This document shows positions 46,116-54,500 of a DNA stretch of 64,000 bases, one piece after another. The notes under the pieces are model-generated. The model made no database searches, was not told the origin of the DNA, and was given only the letters and a program-made list of their open reading frames with translations. The stretch spans positions 1 to 64,000 of the forward strand of contig DATJQV010000016.1 in assembly GCA_035505375.1 (NCBI GenBank), given 5' to 3'. Numbering within the stretch: the first letter of the stretch is position 1; the number at the start of each line of letters is the position of its first letter. The DNA comes from a bacterium (lineage in GTDB: Bacteria > Hydrothermota > Tepidihabitantia > Tepidihabitantales > Tepidihabitantaceae). The position numbers were made by a program, and so were the translations under genes.

Positions 46116-46450
46116 GCCGCGCAAGAGTGCTCGTTCATCGTCCATCGTCAATTCTGGTTTCTGATATCTGGTTTGTCCGTTTCTGGCCAATCTGTGTAAT
46201 CTGCGTAATCTGCGGTTACTCGTCCTTTCGTTCATCTTCTCATCGTCCGTCGTCAATTCTGGTTTCTGGTTTCTGAATTCTGCTCTATCCGAATCCTGAG
46301 TCTGCGGTTATCCGCCTCCGAGTTCTGGGGTTCCTACGTTCTGGTTTTGGAATCTGTGTAATCTGCGTAATCTGTGGATGTCCGCTCCTCTTCAGGTTTC
46401 TGCATTCTGGTTTCTGGATTCTGGTTTCTGAACTGTCCGCATCCTCACTC
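46116..46450. repeat. T-rich period-7 and period-9 repeats
   Basis: TTCTGGT/TTCTGAA units (7-nt register) recur in several blocks, and the 9-nt unit AATCTGCGT occurs three times each at about 46190 and 46350. No gene is seen between livH and 46521. Confidence 0.7.
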
Positions 46451-46459
46451 TGGCCTGCC

Positions 46460-46488
46460 TTGACTTGGGGTCTGGGTCCGTCTAGAAT
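46460..46488 (+). promoter_or_regulatory. Promoter of the exported-protein gene at 46521
   Basis: TTGACT (46460-46465), 17-bp spacer, TAGAAT (46483-46488), followed by AAAGGAGG at 46509-46516 before GTG 46521. Confidence 0.8.
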
Positions 46489-46520
46489 AACCCCTCAGGT
46501 TAGTTCAGAAAGGAGGCCGT

Positions 46521-47960
46521 GTGACCCGACTACATGTGCTCCTGTTCTTTTTCGCCGGGCTGGCCGCCTGGCTGCCCGCGCAGGATATGACAATTGACAG
46601 CCACGGAGTGCCATCAGTCATCGGCACCTATGGCAGGTTCAGGCAAAACAGTTCAGCCTTCACCTGGACCGCATTCGATTCGACCCGCACACATTGGGAC
46701 CTGACTTCCTACCCCGGCGGCGAATGGTCAAGGGTAGGCATCGTCGACTGGACGACCGGCAGTCCGCCTGCTCCTGAAACGACGCAGGCTGACGCGCCCG
46801 ACCCGCAGGTGATGGAAGTCGACACGCTGGGCTCGGGCTCGGTCCAGGACATCTACGAGTACCGAGACTCCTCCGCCCTGTACATTGACGGCATCGACTT
46901 CCAGCAGGGCGGCTACCGCTTCCTCGGCAACTTCCGACCGGACGCTGCCGTCTACGCGACGCCGCTGCGCTCCGGTTCGAGTTGGGCGAGTTCCATCAAC
47001 TGGCAGTGCGAAATCACCCCGGGCATCCCCTACACCGCGACCGAAACCCACACCAAGAGCGTTGTCGCCAGAGGCAAGGTCAAAGTGCCGATGTCCGGCG
47101 ACTACTACTGGCCATGCCTCGTCGTGCGCGACCACATGACCTTCACCGACAACCTCGGCAGCAACGACGCGCGGTGGATATACGAGTGGCTCGTACCCGG
47201 CCATTTCAGCGGTGCCAACGGCGTGGCCGCGGCGATGAGCCCGAGCAACGACAACCCGAACTTCACCACCGTCGCCGCCATGATGCAACTCTCATCCGCC
47301 TCCATCCCGAACTGGGACCTGCTCCCGCCCGAGTTCTCAAACGCGCGCGTCTGGCCGGATACGACCTTTGCCGGCCCCTACGTGGTCTGGACGGTGATAC
47401 GGGACAACGACTCGGTCGCCGAGGAATCGCTCTTCTACCGGGTGGACTCGGGCGCGTGGGTCGGGTCGCAACGCGATTCCGCCAGAGCCGACACCTTCTA
47501 CTTCACCATCCCGTCGGTCACGCACTCCTCCCGAATCGACTACTACTTCTGGGCAAGAGATCGCTTCTCCACCGACAACGACATCGACTTCTGGACCACG
47601 TGGCCGGTCTGCTCGCCGGAGAGCACCATGGTCACCTTCCACGTAGACTTCACCGGCGCGGCGGAACAGGAACCGGCGATTCCCGGCCGCATCGGGCTCT
47701 CGGCCGCCCCCAACCCGTTTGGCGGCTCCACCACCTTCTACTTCAACTACCCCAATACGCGGCAGGCGACCATCAAGGTCTTCTCCAGCTCCGGCGAGCT
47801 CGTCCGCAACCTGGAGATGTCACCGGTCCCGACCCTCGGATTCCAGGCCCACTGGGATGGCAGAGACGAATCAGGCCAGCCGGTGCCGGACGGCACCTAC
47901 CTCTACCGCGTAGAAAGCGGCGGGTACATCGAGACGCGCAAAGTGACTCTGACGAGGTAG
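46521..47960 (+). CDS. Exported protein with FlgD-Ig-like C-terminal domain
   Basis: 479 aa, GTG start with a perfect Shine-Dalgarno. Signal peptide MTRLHVLLFFFAGLAAWLPA. The body is a beta-rich domain without recognised catalytic motifs. The last 85 residues are FlgD-Ig-like (LSAAPNPFGGSTTFYF, KVFSSSGELVRNLE, HWDGRDESGQPVPDGTYLYRV) and end TRKVTLTR. Probably a surface protein. Confidence 0.85.
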   Translation: MTRLHVLLFFFAGLAAWLPAQDMTIDSHGVPSVIGTYGRFRQNSSAFTWTAFDSTRTHWDLTSYPGGEWSRVGIVDWTTGSPPAPETTQADAPDPQVMEVDTLGSGSVQDIYEYRDSSALYIDGIDFQQGGYRFLGNFRPDAAVYATPLRSGSSWASSINWQCEITPGIPYTATETHTKSVVARGKVKVPMSGDYYWPCLVVRDHMTFTDNLGSNDARWIYEWLVPGHFSGANGVAAAMSPSNDNPNFTTVAAMMQLSSASIPNWDLLPPEFSNARVWPDTTFAGPYVVWTVIRDNDSVAEESLFYRVDSGAWVGSQRDSARADTFYFTIPSVTHSSRIDYYFWARDRFSTDNDIDFWTTWPVCSPESTMVTFHVDFTGAAEQEPAIPGRIGLSAAPNPFGGSTTFYFNYPNTRQATIKVFSSSGELVRNLEMSPVPTLGFQAHWDGRDESGQPVPDGTYLYRVESGGYIETRKVTLTR

Positions 47961-48089
47961 GAAGTGATCCAGTGGTCCAGTGATCGAGTGCAGGATCGTC
48001 ACTTGGTGTTCCCTAACTGGTCACTTCCTGCCGCATGCACCTGGTCAGTTGAGCCCGCGAGAGCGCTGGCAGCAAGGAGTTGACCCAAC

Positions 48090-48572
48090 ATGGAACTAAG
48101 GCCAATAGCAATCGAACGTCCCGATGATACAAACGTCATCATCGGCCAGGCACACTTCATCAAAACAGTGGAAGACATCCATGAACTGATGGTAACCACG
48201 GTGCCGGGCGTGAAGTTCGGGTTGGCCTTCAACGAAGCATCCGGCCCATGCCTTGTCCGACACTCGGGCACCGACCCTGAACTGGAGAAGCTGGCCGTGA
48301 AGAACTCGCAGGCAATCGGCGCCGGACATACCTTCACCCTCATCCTGCGCGGAGCCTACCCCATCAACGTCCTGTCGCAGCTCAAGGCGCTCTCCGAGGT
48401 CTGCTCCATCTTCTGCGCCACGGCCAACCCGGTCGCGGTCGTGGTAGCCGAGACCACGAGCGGACGAGGCATCATGGGCGTGATTGACGGCGAGTCGCCT
48501 AAAGGCATCGAAGGCGACAAAGACATCGCCGACCGCAAAGCCTTCCTCCGCAAGATAGGCTACAAGCAGTAG
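48090..48572 (+). CDS. Adenosine-specific kinase family protein (PF04008 type)
   Basis: 160 aa. NVIIGQAHFIKTVEDIHELM near the start, GVKFGLAFNEASGPCLVRHSGTD, and YPINVLSQLKALSEVCSIFCATANPVAVVVAETTSGRGIMGVIDG are characteristic of this small family, which is found in archaea and some bacteria and is named for an adenosine-binding member. Its cellular role is unclear. AAGGAG lies upstream of the ATG, and a strong terminator follows. Confidence 0.88.
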   Translation: MELRPIAIERPDDTNVIIGQAHFIKTVEDIHELMVTTVPGVKFGLAFNEASGPCLVRHSGTDPELEKLAVKNSQAIGAGHTFTLILRGAYPINVLSQLKALSEVCSIFCATANPVAVVVAETTSGRGIMGVIDGESPKGIEGDKDIADRKAFLRKIGYKQ

Positions 48573-48589
48573 AATCCACGCTCACCCTT

Positions 48590-48622
48590 CCCTCTCCACT
48601 GCAAAGGAGAGGGCTTGTTTTT
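48590..48622 (+). terminator. Rho-independent terminator after the PF04008 gene
   Basis: Stem CCCTCTCC/GGAGAGGG with an 8-nt loop, followed by TTGTTTTT. Confidence 0.85.
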
Positions 48623-48698
48623 CACCATCCGCTGTCCGCCAACCACCCCTTTCAGCCGGACGATCTTCAATCTCGAATCTAGATTCCTAAATGCCCTT

Positions 48699-48983
48699 GA
48701 ATGCTCCCTTAGAAGCTCGTCAGAAAGCTCGTTTCAGAGCTCGCCGGAAAGCACCTTAGAATGCATACTCAAGAGCTTACTCCATAGCATCTTCCATTGC
48801 TCAACTCAAAGCTCGTCACATCGCATCGCGCATCGCTCATCTCGAAGCTCAGCGCATTGCTTCTCACATCGCTCGCTGCAAGGCTCGGTCGAAAGCTCGC
48901 GTCAAAGCACCTCCGAAAGCTCAGTTCAAAGCTCATTTCAAGGCTTGTTTCATGGCTTCTTCGAACGCTCCTTCGAAGGCTGG
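48699..48983. repeat. Period-12 tract, unit GAAAGCTCNTTN
   Basis: Twenty-four 12-nt units in unbroken register, each with GC at positions 5-6 and mostly TC or AC next. Units include AGAAGCTCGTCA, GAAAGCTCGTTT and CAAAGCTCATTT. The long open frame here (translated with a 4-residue rhythm of Ser) follows from the period and is not counted as a gene. Confidence 0.9.
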
Positions 48984-49114
48984 CCCCCAGGCGACCCCTA
49001 TATGCGGATTCTCCGCGGCCCGAAAGTGCTTAAATGACCGAGAGCAATTGAGTTACGCTCGATTGGCGAGTGTCACCAGACCCTCAGTTCTTTTTGTCCT
49101 TTCGGTGAACCCGG

Positions 49115-49260
49115 GGTCCCTCCGCTCATCGTTCCATGTCCCGGGTTTCGGCTCTTGGCCTTTGGCTTTTGCCTTTTGACCTAGTCCCCGTCGTCGCGTC
49201 CCAACTCCTTTCCGCTAGTGCATTTCTGATTTCTGGTCTCTGAATTCTGGTTTCTGCATT
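49115..49260. repeat. Period-7 tracts
   Basis: TTTGGCT/TCTTGGC-type units about 49145-49180 and TTCTGGT/TTCTGAA-type units about 49225-49260. Confidence 0.6.
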
Positions 49261-49318
49261 GTCCGGTTTTCTCTATCCCCTGGACGGCTGGGGGAGTTCC
49301 TGCCCCTTGTGCGGTCCT

Positions 49319-49642
49319 CGTTCCTGCACCAGCTGCAACCGCCCCAACAATGCCGGCAACAGCAGCCGCTTCTGCGTCTTAAACAGCCACCGCTCCGGCC
49401 CGATGAACGGCCTTCGCTCCGACGTCCGCAACAGCGACTGTTCACGGTACTGCACCTGCGCCCTGAACCGCACCCGGTCCCGGTATCGCAACGGCTGCCG
49501 GCCCTGGTGCCGCAACGACTCTCGTTTCTGCGCCGGTTCCCGGCCTCGGAATGGCACCAGATCAACCTACAGCAACGACCCTCGCTCCGGCTCCTGCTTC
49601 GGGCCAACCAGCAGCCCTCGTACCGGCCTCGGCCCGGCCATG
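49319..49642. repeat. Period-12 tract, unit CGCAACGGCTNC
   Basis: About 27 units of 12 nt, most beginning CGCNNC and with a GGC or GAC triplet next. Some neighbouring pairs suggest a 24-nt super-period. Confidence 0.8.
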
Positions 49643-49674
49643 TCAGGAACCTGCCGGGGCTCTGCAGATTAACA

Positions 49675-49694
49675 GGGCGGGCTTTCGCCCGCCC
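49675..49694. terminator. GGGCGGGC hairpin
   Basis: GGGCGGGC-TTTC-GCCCGCCC, very similar to 51341-51362. No T-run follows, so it may be a transcription-end hairpin of the relic gene rather than a classic terminator. Confidence 0.5.
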
Positions 49695-49735
49695 TTGACC
49701 TGTCTGCTGTCTACCGTCTGCTGTCTTCTTGCCGC

Positions 49736-49810
49736 TTACCTCGTCACTACCGCCTTCTTCACGTCCCGGAATCCCGGCGCGGCGAGATGACAGAAGTAGA
49801 CGATCATCGC
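49736..49810 (-). pseudogene. Relic of an exported-protein C-terminus
   Basis: On the minus strand the frame reads RDAMIVYFCHLAAPGFRDVKKAVVTR and a stop, the sorting-tail pattern of the window's FlgD-type proteins. Upstream codons are lost. Nearly the same sequence is at 51403. Confidence 0.6.
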
Positions 49811-49989
49811 GTCCCTGCGCGCAAGGTCAATCCTCTAGCGTGTCCCTGGAACTGGACCCCGAAACCGACGTTGAACCGCCAAGAACGCCAAGGAAAAAGG
49901 AGAGAAGGACGTTCCTTGTCCGGACCCTCTTTGTGTCTTTGTGCCTTGGTGGTGAGTTCCTGTTTCGGTTCTGGAGCCGGGAATGGCAC

Positions 49990-50017
49990 TTGACGCTCGG
50001 TAGTGTTCTGCTAGACT
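49990..50017 (+). promoter_or_regulatory. Promoter of the MntA-HepT pair
   Basis: TTGACG (49990-49995), 16-bp spacer, TAGACT (50012-50017); the ATG at 50023 follows after 5 nt. Confidence 0.7.
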
Positions 50018-50022
50018 GAAGC

Positions 50023-50325
50023 ATGAGTCCCCGAGTCCAACTCGATCGCGAGAAGCTGGCCGAGTTCTGCCGGCGTAACCACATCCGGAAACTCTCGCTG
50101 TTCGGGTCAGTGCTCACCGACCGTTTCGGCCCCGACAGCGACATAGATCTCCTCGTGGAGTTCGAGCCGCACAACGGTCCCGGCTATTTCGGCCTGGCAC
50201 GGATGGAGCGGGAGCTTTCCGAGTTGGTCGGCCGCAAGGTTGACCTCAGGACACCTGCCGAACTCAGCCGATACTTCCGGGACGAGGTCTGTGCCGGTGC
50301 CCAGGTACAGTATTCCGCGGCCTGA
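50023..50325 (+). CDS. MntA-like nucleotidyltransferase antitoxin
   Basis: 100 aa. The minimal nucleotidyltransferase motif GS[13 protein letters not shown] (about 28-43) with two catalytic Asp is intact. MntA proteins neutralise HepT by AMPylating it (known for the family). The coding region overlaps HepT by about 35 nt. The promoter puts the mRNA start at or next to the ATG. Confidence 0.9.
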   Translation: MSPRVQLDREKLAEFCRRNHIRKLSLFGSVLTDRFGPDSDIDLLVEFEPHNGPGYFGLARMERELSELVGRKVDLRTPAELSRYFRDEVCAGAQVQYSAA

Positions 50326-50674
50326 CGCAATCCGTCTGCGCCACATGCTCGACGCCGCCCGTGAGGCGCTGGAGTTCGTTCGGGGCAAGACCGAAGACAA
50401 CATCGGCGAAGACCGCATGCTTGTTCTCGGCCTCGTCAAGGAAATCGAGATCATCGGCGAGGCTGCCGGGAAGGTGTCCGAACCCACCCGCCGTCATTTG
50501 TCGCAGATACCGTGGCAGGACGTAATTGACATGCGGAATCGCCTGATACACGTCTACTTCGACATCGACGTCGGCGTGGTCTGGGACACAGTGTCCAAGG
50601 ACCTCCGACCGTTGATTGCCGTTCTTGAGAGGGCACTGGCGCACACCCGGCTCTCCAGCCTGCCCCATAGTTGA
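50291..50674 (+). CDS. HepT-like HEPN ribonuclease toxin
   Basis: About 127 aa from GTG 50291 (GAGG just upstream); a longer frame runs inside mntA. The HEPN active-site pattern Rx4-6H appears as [12 protein letters not shown] (R at about 92, H about 97), preceded by [20 protein letters not shown] toxins cut RNA. Confidence 0.88.
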   Translation: MPVPRYSIPRPDAIRLRHMLDAAREALEFVRGKTEDNIGEDRMLVLGLVKEIEIIGEAAGKVSEPTRRHLSQIPWQDVIDMRNRLIHVYFDIDVGVVWDTVSKDLRPLIAVLERALAHTRLSSLPHS

Positions 50675-50698
50675 CACCTCCGCTGCCGCCGCTAGAGT
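50671..50698 (+). promoter_or_regulatory. Promoter of the MazF-type pair
   Basis: TTGACA (50671-50676), 16-bp spacer, TAGAGT (50693-50698); GGAGGA precedes ATG 50716. Confidence 0.65.
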
Positions 50699-50715
50699 GT
50701 CCCATCGGAGGACGA

Positions 50716-50958
50716 ATGACCAGAACCGACATCCTTGAGGAGATCAACAAGCTGCCGGCTGACGAGCGACTCGGCATCGTCGAGTTAGCACTGCGTCAGT
50801 TGCGCGAGCAGTTCCTGGCAGGTCGGCTCGATGTGAACGCCGAGCGCCGGGAACGCCTGAGCATGGCGGCCGACTCGCTCAAGTCTGCCTACGAGACTGA
50901 CGCCGAGCTCACTATATTCACGACCCTTGACCGCGACGACTTCCATGTTCCGCGGTGA
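50716..50958 (+). CDS. Putative antitoxin of a MazF/PemK pair
   Basis: 80 aa, acidic and helical (ILEEINKLPADERLGIVELALRQL, then RRERLSMAADSLKSAYETDAEL), with a short C-terminal extended tail that would wrap the toxin. Good Shine-Dalgarno. Identified by its position: it overlaps the MazF-like gene by 14 nt. The fold class is uncertain. Confidence 0.75.
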   Translation: MTRTDILEEINKLPADERLGIVELALRQLREQFLAGRLDVNAERRERLSMAADSLKSAYETDAELTIFTTLDRDDFHVPR

Positions 50959-51289
50959 AGTCTGGCTGATAAACCTCGACCCGACCATCGGGTCGGAAAT
51001 CCGCAAGACACGTCCGGCCGTAATTGTGAATGACGACAGCGTGGGAACGCTGCCGCTCAAAGTGATCGTGCCCATCACCGAATGGAAGGAACGGTACGCC
51101 ATCGCCCCCTGGCTGGTCCGGATCCCGCCATCGTCGGACAACGGGCTCGACAAGGAATCGACGGCCGACGCCTTCCAGGTGCGATCCGTGTCTCAGCAGC
51201 GGTTCGTCCGCCTACTCGGCAAGCTGGCCGGTCCGCAGATGACAGAAATAGCTCGATCCTTGGCCGCTGTGCTCGCCATCGAGCAGTAG
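50945..51289 (+). CDS. MazF/PemK-family mRNA interferase toxin
   Basis: 114 aa from ATG 50945. RGEVWLINLDPTIGSEIRKTRPAVIVND (about 3-30) is the PemK/MazF signature, with VPITEWKE and the C-terminal QVRSVSQQRFVRLLGKL. Toxins of this family cleave mRNA at short motifs. Confidence 0.9.
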   Translation: MFRGEVWLINLDPTIGSEIRKTRPAVIVNDDSVGTLPLKVIVPITEWKERYAIAPWLVRIPPSSDNGLDKESTADAFQVRSVSQQRFVRLLGKLAGPQMTEIARSLAAVLAIEQ

Positions 51290-51340
51290 GCCCCGCAGCC
51301 CTCCGCAGTCCGTAGACCCCGCTTCTCCGTCTTAGACTCA

Positions 51341-51362
51341 GGGGCGGGCTTTCGCCCGCCCC
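51341..51362. terminator. GGGGCGGGC hairpin after the MazF gene
   Basis: GGGGCGGGC-TTTC-GCCCGCCCC; no T-run on either side. Confidence 0.5.
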
Positions 51363-51402
51363 TGCCCTGTCTACTGTCTACTGTCGCCTGCCTACTTGCC
51401 GC

Positions 51403-51506
51403 TCACCTCGCCACCACCGCCTTCTTCACGTCCCGGAACCCCGGCGCGTCGAGATTGTGCACGTAGCCCGCAGGCGGACCTCCTTTTCCCGTCTCTTTCG
51501 CCTGCT
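51403..51506 (-). pseudogene. Second relic of an exported-protein C-terminus
   Basis: On the minus strand: AKETGKGGPPAGYVHNL then DAPGFRDVKKAVVAR and a stop. Similar to 49736-49810, including the hairpin and the period-7 run (CTGTCTA) that follow each. Confidence 0.6.
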
Positions 51507-51539
51507 GAAAAGAGGCGGCGCGGGTCGCCCCGCGCCGCC
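51505..51539 (-). terminator. Terminator of the large exported-protein gene
   Basis: Minus strand: GGCGGCGCGGG, 4-nt loop, CCCGCGCCGCC (51514-51539), then TCTTTTC. Confidence 0.75.
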
Positions 51540-51555
51540 ACAGGAGTTGCATCAG

Positions 51556-54500
51556 CTATCTGCTTATTATCAGCTTCCTCCCGGCCTTGTAGTCGCCAGC
51601 CTTCATCGTACAGAAGTAGATGCCGTTCGACGACACGCGACCGCGGTCGTCCCGTCCATCCCAGGTCAGAGTGTAGACTCCGGCGGGTCGCTCCGAGTCC
51701 AGAATCGTCTTTACTTTTCTGCCTGACGCGTCGTACATCTTCACAGTGACATGCGTCGGCCGCGGTATCTGGAACCGCAGCATTGTCCGGCCTCGGCTCG
51801 GACAAGGCGCAGCGTCATAGAGCATCGCCTTCATCGGAATCGGCTGGGTCAGTGCCATGACGCCTTCCCTCTGAATTCGGCGCGTGCTGAAAGCGTATAG
51901 CCTCAGTCCAGCGAGCGCCACTCGCTCTCCTGAGAGCCGGACCAGGCTGAACGGCAGGGTCGTGCCATTCTCGTAGCATCGCCTCGGGATAACGAGCCGC
52001 ACGGTATCCGGTCTTCCCGGCCCGAATCGCAAGCGGGCTATCTCCTCGCCCCGCGAGCGGATCGATTGTTCGGATACCTGGCCGGGCGGTGCGATGAACT
52101 CCGCGAGATAGCCGTAGCTGGGGTTGATGTACCTTATCAGGTAGTTCAGCGAATCCTGGCCATAGTCGAACCTCGCCGCGCCGCTTGAGTCGAGTCCGCA
52201 GCGGTTCACACAGAACGGAGATGCTGCGGCATGCCCACAGACCACGTTGTGCGAGGGCGACATCCGCCACGAAGCCGCCTGCCCTCCCTGCAAGTCCAAT
52301 CTGCGGAACCTGATGCTGTAAAGCGACGTGCCGACATTCTCCGTCCAGATACCGTAGATTGCATCCACCACCGGCACAGAGTCAATCAGTTCGGCTCGGA
52401 CATCCATGTTGAGGTACTTAGAACTCACATTCGGTGACTCGCTCAGATTGCACGTGAGCGTGCACGTTTTGGCCCACACGTCGTCGACGCTGCTGGCGTC
52501 CCACTGCTGCCATCCCAAGGTGTTCGCCTTCGAGTACACGGGGTAGTCCCCGCTCGTTGAAGCTATGCTCGTTGCGTTCCATGTGCCACCGCTGACGGGA
52601 CGACTGGCCATCTGAAGCTGGCCGGACCGCGAGTGGCGCCAAACGAGGTAGAAATTGTCGCCGTATACCGTGATGAAGGGATGGATAGCAGAGTCGGCGA
52701 CTTTCACGTAGCTCGGTGGTGTTCCATTACTGAACGTGGCGCACATGGCACAGTTGGCTCGCTGCCAGGCCACGCAGATTGGACCGTCCGGCGCACACGC
52801 GACGCTGACGAAACTATCTATGGACATGGCCGTCGTCTCAGCGATCGAAGACGAAGTGCCTCCAAGTGTATCCACCTTGACCAGCACGATCTTCGCCTTC
52901 CGTCTTCCCGCGTCGAAACTGGGAAAGGCGCAGTACGGATAGCTGGACGGAATGGCTGCCTGCACTCGGTCGACGGCCGGAGGCGTGGAACTGGCCGTGT
53001 TCAGCGTCATGGCCGTCCAAGTGCTATCGGTGCGCATCATCTTGCAGAGTATCCCGTTATTGCTGTAGACAATCGTCGGCAAGCCGGCAGCGTCGAGCGC
53101 GACGCTTGGGTAGTCGCCCTGGTCTATGGAAGTCGGAGTGCTCCACGTCTCGCCGCCGTCGTGCGAATAGGCGTACTTGATGGAGTCTCCCGCGTCATAG
53201 ACGACGTGAACGCCCAAGCCATCAGGCTGGATGACGAGTTTCCTGCCGCTATTCGGCCAACTCGCGAGCGAATTCGACGTGGGCGGGAACTGATACCAAG
53301 GAAGCATAACCGACCCGGACACGAGAGTGTAGGGGCCAACTCCTTGAGTCGAGCTGGCTGAAGCAAACACACGCAGGCGGCTACCTGCGCAACCCTCAGG
53401 ATAGCAGAGGTAGTAGTTTGAAGTGAATACAGTATCCTTGAACCAACAAGCGGACTGTGTTCTCAGCGCGTACTGGATGTTCCCACGGGACTCAGGATAG
53501 TACTCGTAGACCAGCATAGGCAGGTTCAGCGGGTTGGCAACGAACTTGGGATGAGTGTAACTCAAGTCAACGCCACTGTCGGTCACGGTCTCCTTGCCCG
53601 GACTGGGTGCGTACCCAGACGTCCCCCTGATGAGCCGGCCAAACTCCAGCGAGTCACCACCATTCACCCAAGCCAGAAGCACGTTTGAATCATTCTCAAG
53701 CGTCGCCGTGAGGCCGTAGACGAGGCCGCTATGCAGGTCTGTGTCACTGAAGCTGCTCTGACCAGCATCCATGTAGGAGATTCGAATGATGCTGTCATCC
53801 TCGGACCCGGCGTAAGCAGAGATGACCACTCTTCGGCCGGTTGTGTCCACAAGCATCGTCGGACTGTTTGCGTTCGAATACGGCTCGATGCTGTCCAGTA
53901 CGCCTACCCCCTCGCCTTTTGGATGTGCCTTAAGCAGGAATTGCGCGAAGTAAGTACCTGGGTGGCACGGAGACACCGAATCCTTCCCAGCATAGTTGAG
54001 CGCTGCGCATCCTGAATCATGCCTGATACCGAACGATGCAGCGGGCGGTGATAATTGTGGCGGGTTGCTGCTATTCGGGTAATTGAATCCGAATGTGAAC
54101 GCCAAAGCGGGGCTGCTGTCATTGAACCATTGCCCGTACTGATTCCGAGATGACACGAAGTAGCTCATACTCCACGGGTTGCCCGACTGCACTCGCCACC
54201 AACAGCCTGGCCAGAGGATGTATGGATTCCCGGCACTGTCCAGTGCGATAGCCGGTGACGCTCCCTCGGCCGCGGCATACTCGTAGCAACCAAGATCGAC
54301 GCGCTCGGGCAGGTCCCAAGTCTTTCCCCCATCGGACGAATGCACATACATGACGCCCTGCGACTCAGTGTAGTAAGTCATGTGTACATCGTTGCCTCGG
54401 ATGGCGACCTTCTCCTGGTTGTTGAAAGCCGTGAGCGGGAGAGAATCGGAGGAAACGATGATGGCTACCTGCGCGTAGGGCGTTGTATCCGATTTCCAGC

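Noticed and set aside
48699-48983. CRISPR-like short array
   Set aside because: A 12-nt period is far below repeat-spacer units and no constant repeat alternates with variable spacers.
48615-49037. 140-aa open frame with Ser-rich four-residue rhythm
   Set aside because: It is the translation of a 12-nt repeat, which keeps frames open on its own; no start signal and no codon-position bias are seen.
49259-49698. Three overlapping open frames rich in Arg/Asn, Pro or Gln
   Set aside because: All are readings of the third 12-nt tract; several frames are open together, which argues for none.
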